Of a stretch of 64,000 nucleotides of DNA, positions 8,573 to 14,446 are shown piece after piece. Position 1 is the first letter of the stretch; every line of letters starts with the position of its first letter. Source of the DNA: Nitrobacter sp051912485 (GTDB taxonomy: Bacteria; Pseudomonadota; Alphaproteobacteria; Rhizobiales; Xanthobacteraceae); assembly GCF_051912485.1 (NCBI RefSeq), contig NZ_CP196822.1, forward strand, positions 3,968,001-4,032,000. Direction: 5' to 3'. The notes under the pieces were generated by a model. That model made no database searches. It was not told the DNA's origin and saw only the letters and a list, made by a program, of their open reading frames with translations. Made by a program: the position numbers and the translations under genes.

Positions 8573-9033
8573 CCGACATGTTGACACGGAGACAAGCGAT
8601 CGCAGCGGCAGCGGTCACGCTGACGCTGTTGCCGCTTACGCTACGGGCCCAGCCCGCTCCGCTATCCGACAAACCCTTCGCCGAGCATCGCATTGTCCTG
8701 CAATTGTCCGACGGTGACTCGAAAAAGCAGAGCCTCGTCCTCAGCGTCGCCAACAACCTGATCAAGGCCTACGGTCCCGACAAGATCGCCGTCGAGGTGG
8801 TTGCCTTCGGACCGGGCATCGATCTGCTGCGGACGGAAAATGCCAGCCGCGCCCGCGTCGAAAGCCTGATCGCGCAGGGCGTCAGTTTCGATGTCTGCGT
8901 GAACACGCTCGACACCATCGAGCGCGAGACCGGCAAGCGGCCGGCGATCATCCCGTCCGCGAGGCCCGTTCAAGTCGGCGTCGGACAAATCCTGTCACTC
9001 ACGGAAAACGGTTATACTCTGGTCAGACCATAG
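8569..9033 (+). CDS. Tat-exported DsrE/DsrF-family protein
   Basis: The 154-residue protein opens with a twin-arginine signal (MLTRRQAIAAAAVTLTL, cleavage near RAQPA). The mature part has the DsrE fold pattern: HRIVLQLSDGD, LIKAYGPDKIAVEVVAFGPG and one conserved-type cysteine, Cys110, in SFDVCVNTL. DsrE-like proteins carry or bind sulfane sulfur, usually in the cytoplasm, so export is notable. Overlap with soxB (ATGA) argues that it belongs to the Sox pathway, perhaps accepting or delivering sulfur near SoxYZ. Function is inferred. Confidence 0.83.
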   Translation: MTDMLTRRQAIAAAAVTLTLLPLTLRAQPAPLSDKPFAEHRIVLQLSDGDSKKQSLVLSVANNLIKAYGPDKIAVEVVAFGPGIDLLRTENASRARVESLIAQGVSFDVCVNTLDTIERETGKRPAIIPSARPVQVGVGQILSLTENGYTLVRP

Positions 9034-9041
9034 GAGTTTTT

Positions 9042-9497
9042 ATGCGCCGATTTCTTCGCCACCTCGTCGCAGCCGTGGGGCTGTTGCTCGCATTCACCGC
9101 GAATGGTTTCGCGGACGAGCCGAAGCAGCACCACCTTGTGATCCAGGTCGACACCAACGATCGACATACCATGGACTTCGCGTTGACCAATGCCACCGAC
9201 GTGATCGAACACTATCGCGGCGTGAACCAGGCGGTAGTCGTCGAGATCATGGCATGCGGACCGGGCCTCCACATGCTGCGCGAAGATACCTCGCCGGTGA
9301 AGGAGCGCATCAAACACCTCAGCAAGATCCCACCCCCCAGCAAGATCCAGTTCTCTGCTTGCAACAACACCAAGGAGAGCATGGAGAAGAAGGAAGGTCG
9401 TCCGCTTGAGTTGCTAGCTGGAACGACGGTCGTGCCTTTGGGCATAGTGCGGCTGATGGAGTTGCAGGAGCAGGGCTGGAGCTATGTGCGGCCGTGA
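9042..9497 (+). CDS. Second secreted DsrE-family protein
   Basis: This 151-residue paralogue of the preceding protein has a Sec-type signal (MRRFLRHLVAAVGLLLAFTA, cleavage near GFADE). It has the same core: HHLVIQVDTND, VIEHYRGVNQAVVVEIMACG, and a cysteine at the same place (Cys107 in FSACNNT), plus Cys72. The two genes are 8 bases apart and look like a tandem duplication that adopted different export routes. It ends with the same GWSYVRP/GYTLVRP tail as its neighbour. A role in periplasmic sulfane-sulfur handling is inferred from the sox context. Confidence 0.82.
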   Translation: MRRFLRHLVAAVGLLLAFTANGFADEPKQHHLVIQVDTNDRHTMDFALTNATDVIEHYRGVNQAVVVEIMACGPGLHMLREDTSPVKERIKHLSKIPPPSKIQFSACNNTKESMEKKEGRPLELLAGTTVVPLGIVRLMELQEQGWSYVRP

Positions 9498-10020
9498 TCG
9501 ACATAGCACGGTGAGAGCGCCGAAGTGCCGCGCGTTCGCGGTAGCCGTGACGGCCGTGATAGCGGCCGCGTCGGCCCGTGCTGGCGACGATGCGCTCGTC
9601 ACCTACAAGTCGCTGACCCCGGATGTCGCGCTGGAGGCCGCACAGGCTACCCTCAAGAAATGCCGCGACGACGGATATCAGGTCGCGGTTGCCGTGGTCG
9701 ATCGCTTCGGCCAGCCGCAGGTGCTGTTGCGCGATCGTTATGCCGGCCTGCCCGCGGCCGACATCGCTACCGCCAAGGCCTATACGGCGCTAAGCTTTCG
9801 TCGCGACACCTCCGAACTGGCCAAAATGGTGCGCGACGGCCAGATGGACGCCAGCCTGGCGCGGATGCCACATATCGCGATGCTGGCCGGCGCGCTGGTG
9901 ATCGAAACCGGCGGAACGCTTGTCGGCGGCATCGGCGTGGCCGGCGCGCCCGGTGGCGATAAGGACGAGGCCTGCGCCAGAGCGGGGCTCGAGGCGATCC
10001 GCGACAAGCTGGATTTTTGA
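9484..10020 (+). CDS. Secreted GlcG/HbpS-family protein
   Basis: The 178-residue product has a hydrophobic leader (AFAVAVTAVIAAASARAG) followed by a GlcG/HbpS domain: LTPDVALEAAQATLKKCRDD, VAVAVVDRFGQPQVLLRDRY, and a C-terminal GGTLVGGIGVAGAPGGDKDE loop. Members bind haem or small ligands; many flank redox enzymes. The ATG at 9484 overlaps the preceding gene; a GTG at 9511 is an equally plausible start that still keeps the leader. Its place at the end of the sox-DsrE run suggests co-expression, but its function there is unknown. Confidence 0.8.
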   Translation: MCGRDRHSTVRAPKCRAFAVAVTAVIAAASARAGDDALVTYKSLTPDVALEAAQATLKKCRDDGYQVAVAVVDRFGQPQVLLRDRYAGLPAADIATAKAYTALSFRRDTSELAKMVRDGQMDASLARMPHIAMLAGALVIETGGTLVGGIGVAGAPGGDKDEACARAGLEAIRDKLDF

Positions 10021-10109
10021 CCGGTTGTAATCGCGCGCAATCAGCATAAATTTGCTACGATACCGCGCGCGTAAAGGATGTCTGCGCCGGAAGGCAGGGC
10101 TGCAGGGTC

Positions 10110-11150
10110 ATGATCTTTCGCCAGTTGTTCGACAGCGTCTCCGGAACCTATAGCTACCTGATGGCAAGCCGCGCCGGTGGCGAGGCGTTGATCCTCGATC
10201 CGGTGCTGGAGAAGGTTGACCGTTACTGCCAGTTGCTGCGCGAACTCGACCTCAAGCTCGTGAAGGCCGTCGACACCCATCTTCATGCCGATCACGTCAC
10301 CGGCCTTGGCGAACTGCGCGATCGCACCCATTGCGTCACGGTTATGGGCGAGCAGACCAAGGCCGATGTGGTTTCGATGCGCGTCAGCGATGGCGACACG
10401 GTCAAGATCGAGGGCATTGGCCTCGACGTAATGTACACGCCGGGTCACACCGACGATTCCTACAGTTACCTGATGGGCGACCGCGTCTTCACCGGCGATA
10501 CGCTCCTGATCCGTGGCACCGGCCGCACCGATTTCCAGAACGGCAGCGCGCGGGCGCAGTACGATTCGATCTTCAACCGGCTTTTGAAACTGCCTGACGA
10601 AACCATGGTGTTCCCCGCGCACGACTACAAGGGCGACACGGTCTCCACCATCGGTGAGGAGAGGCACTACAACCCGAGGCTTCAGGTGCGTTCGGTGGAC
10701 GAATACATCGAGCTGATGAACAACCTGAAATTGCCGAACCCGAAGCTGATGGATGTGGTGATCCCCGCCAACATGCACGTCGGCCTCAGGCAGGACGATC
10801 TGGTGAAACAGGGTCTGGCGCTGACGCCGCGAGAGGCGATTGCCCGGCTCGGGCAGCCGGACATCCTGCTGGTCGATCTCCGCGAAGCTCACGAGCGCGC
10901 CAAACACGGCACGCTGACAGGCGCGCTGCATGCGCCCTATCCCGATATCACCGACAGCCTGAAACCCGGCGGCATGCTGCGCGAGGTCGCCGCCGCGACC
11001 GGGCGCCGTATCGTGTTCTTCTGCGCTTTCGGAGAGCGCTCAGCCATGGCCGTCACCGAGGCAAAGGAGGCCGGCCTGGCCAACGCGGCGCATATCGAGG
11101 GCGGTATCGATGCATGGAAAAAGGCCGGCGGCCCGGTGGTTGCGGGCTGA
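10110..11150 (+). CDS. Persulfide dioxygenase fused to a rhodanese domain
   Basis: Residues 1-235 form an ETHE1-type metallo-beta-lactamase domain with H57-L-H59-A-D61-H62, His113 in TPGHTDD, Asp130 in FTGD and His171 in PAHDY. Residues ~240-346 are a rhodanese domain with the active-site loop C305-AFGERS. Such fusions oxidise glutathione persulfide to sulfite (dioxygenase) and move sulfane sulfur between thiosulfate and glutathione (rhodanese). With no signal peptide it is cytoplasmic and complements the periplasmic Sox proteins encoded just upstream. It starts 89 bases after the GlcG-like gene, so it may have its own promoter. Confidence 0.93.
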   Translation: MIFRQLFDSVSGTYSYLMASRAGGEALILDPVLEKVDRYCQLLRELDLKLVKAVDTHLHADHVTGLGELRDRTHCVTVMGEQTKADVVSMRVSDGDTVKIEGIGLDVMYTPGHTDDSYSYLMGDRVFTGDTLLIRGTGRTDFQNGSARAQYDSIFNRLLKLPDETMVFPAHDYKGDTVSTIGEERHYNPRLQVRSVDEYIELMNNLKLPNPKLMDVVIPANMHVGLRQDDLVKQGLALTPREAIARLGQPDILLVDLREAHERAKHGTLTGALHAPYPDITDSLKPGGMLREVAAATGRRIVFFCAFGERSAMAVTEAKEAGLANAAHIEGGIDAWKKAGGPVVAG

Positions 11151-11180
11151 ACGGAAGCTCGCACAGAGCAAAGGCGATCC

Positions 11181-11777
11181 CTATTCAGCTACTATTGCCT
11201 TCTGCAAGTTTGAGCAGGCGTCGTCCGCAGCGCGATTGAGGACGAAGATCCTGTCTGCGCGTCCAAAAGCGGTATACTTGCCGGGTCCGTCCGTTACTCG
11301 CGCGTCGGTGCGCATGGTGATGTCGTCATCGAAATAGACCTTCAGTCTGTCGCCGGCAGCTTCAATCATGAATATGCCGCCTTCTGAATCGAGGTTCTCG
11401 CCGGTGATGTGGCAGGCGATGCCGTCCGCACGATGATAGCTTGAGACGATCGTGCGGCCATCGCCGCGGTTTGCTTCCCGTTCGAACGCGCATTGCCCGA
11501 TAGCCCGCCACAACCGCGCGTCATCACGCCGCACGATCTCCAGCCGGGCGAATGTTTGGAGCGGCGTGTTGACGCTGCCGGGATAGGTTTCCCGCCGCAG
11601 CGCGAGCTGCATCGAAACCGTCTTCTGACCAGGATTTTTTACCAGATGGGCTGCGTCGTAGTTGCGGGTAAAGCAAGCCTGAGAACCAGCCGCGTCATCG
11701 ACAAGAGCAGGCGCGGCGTGCCCGCCGGTGGTTGCGACCAAAACCGCGACGAAAGCAAAGAGGATTTGTTGCTTCAT
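11181..11777 (-). CDS. Secreted protein of unknown function
   Basis: The 198-residue protein has a clear Sec signal (MKQQILFAFVAVLVATTGGHAAP). The mature part is mixed alpha/beta with three to four cysteines (ACFTR, GQCAFE, IACHITG, DACSN), which could make two disulfides. I do not recognise a family. It converges on the persulfide dioxygenase gene, ending 30 bases from it, and lies downstream of the MarR gene on the same strand, about 200 bases away. Confidence 0.75.
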   Translation of the reverse strand: MKQQILFAFVAVLVATTGGHAAPALVDDAAGSQACFTRNYDAAHLVKNPGQKTVSMQLALRRETYPGSVNTPLQTFARLEIVRRDDARLWRAIGQCAFEREANRGDGRTIVSSYHRADGIACHITGENLDSEGGIFMIEAAGDRLKVYFDDDITMRTDARVTDGPGKYTAFGRADRIFVLNRAADDACSNLQKAIVAE

Positions 11778-11981
11778 GCTTGCTTACCCCGACATGCCGG
11801 CTTCGCTGTGCTGCGTTCAGGCGGCATGACCTATCATAACCTGAGAAACGTGGCATGGATAAAGGCGCAGAAGCCGTGCGCTGCTTTTCAAAGCGGTCAT
11901 GATGGTGGCGGCAGCACAATTTCGGAAACGATAGGGAAGGGTGCCGCTGCGACGCCCTCCCGGCATTACCCGGCGGCACCG

Positions 11982-12452
11982 TTACGATTGTTCAGTTTTC
12001 GAAAGAATATTGAGCTCGATGCGCAGACGATCCGGGTCCGACAACTCCTTTTCGATCTCCGCATGAAGATGCAGCCAGATCGGCACCGCCTCGGCCAGAA
12101 CCTTTCGGCCAGCCGTCGTCAGTCGCAGCAATCGGGCGCGCGCATCCGTGGGATCGGCCGCCGTTTCGACAAGGAGGCGACGCTCCAACGGCTTGAGATT
12201 GGCAGTCAGGGTCGTCCTGTCCATGGCCAGCAGCGCCGCCACGCTGCTGAGATTTGGTGGCTTCGGCCGGTTGAGTGACATCAGCAAGGAGAACTGCCCG
12301 CTGGTGATGCCTGCCCGCTTCAACGCGATATCAAAGCGGCGTGCGATCGCTCGCGCTGCTCTCTGTGTATGCAGGCATAGGCAGGTGTCGCGCACCAGAA
12401 GGGTGGTTTCGAAAGTAGGGTTTGCCGGTGCGCGCATCTGCAGGGTTGACAT
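11982..12452 (-). CDS. MarR-family transcriptional regulator
   Basis: The 156-residue protein has the MarR winged helix-turn-helix: GITSGQFSLLMSLNR, SSVAALLAMDRTTLTANLKP as recognition region, then a wing ending RARLLRLTTAGRKVL. The N-terminus has two cysteines close together (DTCLCLHTQ), which might sense oxidants or electrophiles. A perfect 20-bp palindrome sits 11 bases upstream of its start, so autorepression is likely, probably with control of the divergent VOC gene. Ligand unknown. Confidence 0.92.
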   Translation of the reverse strand: MSTLQMRAPANPTFETTLLVRDTCLCLHTQRAARAIARRFDIALKRAGITSGQFSLLMSLNRPKPPNLSSVAALLAMDRTTLTANLKPLERRLLVETAADPTDARARLLRLTTAGRKVLAEAVPIWLHLHAEIEKELSDPDRLRIELNILSKTEQS

Positions 12453-12462
12453 CCATCGCCTG

Positions 12463-12482
12463 ATAAGTTGATATCAACTTAT
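12463..12482. promoter_or_regulatory. Perfect 20-bp palindrome, probable MarR operator
   Basis: ATAAGTTGATATCAACTTAT is its own reverse complement. It lies 11 bases upstream of the leftward MarR gene and about 170 bases from the rightward VOC gene. MarR dimers typically bind palindromes of this size at their own promoters. Confidence 0.75.
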
Positions 12483-12649
12483 ATAGTATCGTCAACCGAC
12501 ATCGATGATCGTTCCCCAAACAAGCGACGTAAAAGGAGATGACGATTGTCCACGATGCAGCCATTCCTGATGTTCCAGGGTGGCCGCGTGTCCTGGCAAC
12601 TCAATCTGTCCTGATGTGAGTCGATATCCCAATCAGAAAGGATACAACG

Positions 12650-13096
12650 ATGAAGATCGTGACCAGCCTCAGCTTCCGGGGTCAGTGCCGCGAGGCGTTC
12701 GAGTTCTACGCCAAAGTCCTCGGCGGGACGATCAAGGCGACCATACCCTATGGTGATGCACCGCCGGGCATGCCGATCACCGACGAGAAGTACAAGACCT
12801 GGCTGATGCATTGCTGGCTCGACGTCGGCGATCAGGCGCTGATGGGCGCCGATATGGACGTCGGATGGGCGTCCAACATCGACAAGCCCAAGAACGGCTT
12901 CGACGTCACCCTGCACACCCAGGACATGACCGAGGCCCGACGCTGGTTCGATCAACTGTCTGAAGGCGGCAAGGCAGGCATGCCGTTCGGCGAAACCTTC
13001 TGGTCGCCCGGCTTCGGCACCCTGACCGACAAGTTCGGCATCCCCTGGATGATCAATGTCATTCCATCCGCTGACTGGAAGCCGCCGAAGGGCTGA
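12650..13096 (+). CDS. VOC-family protein (PhnB/YjdN-like)
   Basis: This 148-residue protein belongs to the PhnB-like VOC group: SLSFRGQCREAFEFYAKVLG at the start, then MPITDEKYKTWLMHCWLDVG, LHTQDMTEARRWFDQLSEGG, and LTDKFGIPWMINV at the end. A good AGAAAGGAT site precedes the ATG. It is transcribed divergently from the MarR regulator and is the best candidate for its target. The enzymatic activity of this group is mostly unknown. Confidence 0.88.
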   Translation: MKIVTSLSFRGQCREAFEFYAKVLGGTIKATIPYGDAPPGMPITDEKYKTWLMHCWLDVGDQALMGADMDVGWASNIDKPKNGFDVTLHTQDMTEARRWFDQLSEGGKAGMPFGETFWSPGFGTLTDKFGIPWMINVIPSADWKPPKG

Positions 13097-13104
13097 TCGC
13101 GTGC

Positions 13105-13180
13105 CTACAGCATTTTCGAGCGAATCATGTCCTCGGGCTTGACCCAAGGATGGTTACCGGTTCGCATGAAGAAAACGCGT
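13105..13180. repeat. Diverged copy of the TTTTCGAGCGAA repeat with an internal insertion
   Basis: It reads AGCATTTTCGAGCGAA, then about 29 unrelated bases containing their own hairpin (TCCTCGGG, CTTGA, CCCAAGGA), then TACCGGTTCGCATGAAGAAAACGCG. The outer parts match the elements at 37534 and 62941, where the two halves are joined by only about five bases. It lies between the VOC gene and the convergent end of nrdB. Confidence 0.6.
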
Positions 13181-13209
13181 CCAGTTCATCCGGCGCTATG
13201 CGGTCGCAT

Positions 13210-14382
13210 TCAATCCCAAGCGAGTGCGCCGCCGTTCTGGTATTCGATGACACGGGTCTCAAAGAAGTTCTTCTCCTTCTTGAGATCCATCGCCTCGCTC
13301 ATCCACGGGAATGGATTGTCGGCTTCGGGAAAAACCGGCGCAAGCCCGAGCTGGGCACAGCGCCTGTTGGCGATGACGTGCATATAGGTCTCGCACAGCG
13401 CCGCATTCAGGCCGAGGAACCCGCGCGGCATGGTGTCTCGCCCATATGCGGCTTCGAGCTCGGCGGCATTCTTCAGCATCGCGCGCACTTCTTCCTGGAA
13501 CGTTCTGGTCCAGAGATGCGGGTTCTCGATCTTGATCTGGTTGATGACGTCGATGCCGAAATTCAGGTGGATCGATTCGTCGCGCAGGATGTACTGATAC
13601 TGCTCGGCGATGCCGACCATCTTGTTGCGCCGGCCGAGCGAGAGGATCTGCACAAAGCCCGTATAGAACCACATCCCTTCGAACACGACGTAGAATGCCA
13701 CGAGATCGCGCAGGAACGCCTGATCCGATTCCGGCGTGCCGGTCTTGAAGCCGGGGTCGTCGAGATGCTGGGTATGCTTGAGCGCCCAGGCCGCCTTGTC
13801 CGTGATCGAGGACACCTCGCGATACATGTTGAATAGCTCACCTTCGTCGAGGCCGAGGCTTTCGACGATGTACTGGAAGGTGTGGGTGTGGACGGCTTCC
13901 TCGAAGGCCTGACGTAGCAGATACTGCCGGCATTCCGGGTTGGTGAGGTGACGGTAGATCGCCAGAACGATGTTGTTGGCGACAAGCGACTCGGAGGCCG
14001 CGAAGAAGCCGAGATTGCGCTTGACCATGCGCCGCTCGTCGTCGGTCAGGCCGTCCTTCGACTTCCACAGCGCGATGTCGGCCTGCATGGAGACCTCTGT
14101 CGGCATCCAGTGATTGTTGCAGCCGGAGAGATATTTCTCCCAGGCCCAGCGGTACTTGAGCGGCAGAAGCTGGTTCACATCGGCGCGAGCGTTGATCATC
14201 CGCTTGTCGTCGACGCGCACGCGGCCGCCGCCGCGATCGATTTCACCGAGGCCGGTGGCATCGGCAAGGTTGCCGGTCATTGTCACCCGAGGTGATGAAT
14301 TGGATGCCACGTCGCTATGCGCAAGCGTCTGCGGCGGAAGGGGTCGTGCCGGGGCGGAAGAGGTATCGGACCAATCGAGCAT
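13210..14382 (-). CDS. nrdB: Ribonucleotide reductase small subunit, class Ic-like (Phe at radical site)
   Basis: The 390-residue R2 protein has ferritin-fold ligands E131 (AASESLVANN), E162 and H165 (EEAVHTHTF), E235 (VFEGMWF), E269 and H272 (RDESIHLNFG). The position of the radical tyrosine of class Ia is F169. From family knowledge, the chlamydial class Ic enzyme uses E89, E120, H123, F127, E193, E227 and H230, a constant offset of 42 from the residues here. Such R2 proteins use a Mn(IV)/Fe(III) cofactor instead of a tyrosyl radical. The C-terminus (NPFPWMSEAMDLKKEKNFFE) also fits that group. It follows nrdA by 64 bases, in the riboswitch-controlled transcript. Confidence 0.95.
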   Translation of the reverse strand: MLDWSDTSSAPARPLPPQTLAHSDVASNSSPRVTMTGNLADATGLGEIDRGGGRVRVDDKRMINARADVNQLLPLKYRWAWEKYLSGCNNHWMPTEVSMQADIALWKSKDGLTDDERRMVKRNLGFFAASESLVANNIVLAIYRHLTNPECRQYLLRQAFEEAVHTHTFQYIVESLGLDEGELFNMYREVSSITDKAAWALKHTQHLDDPGFKTGTPESDQAFLRDLVAFYVVFEGMWFYTGFVQILSLGRRNKMVGIAEQYQYILRDESIHLNFGIDVINQIKIENPHLWTRTFQEEVRAMLKNAAELEAAYGRDTMPRGFLGLNAALCETYMHVIANRRCAQLGLAPVFPEADNPFPWMSEAMDLKKEKNFFETRVIEYQNGGALAWD

Positions 14383-14446
14383 GATGGAGTTCCTGAATTG
14401 CTTTTTCTTTCGTCATGCCGGTGACGAGCGGGCATGACGGTGAGGT

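Noticed and set aside
7208..8587. A 459-codon open frame on the minus strand opposite soxB
   Set aside because: It is a GC-driven shadow of soxB with no recognisable domain; soxB on the plus strand has clear motifs.
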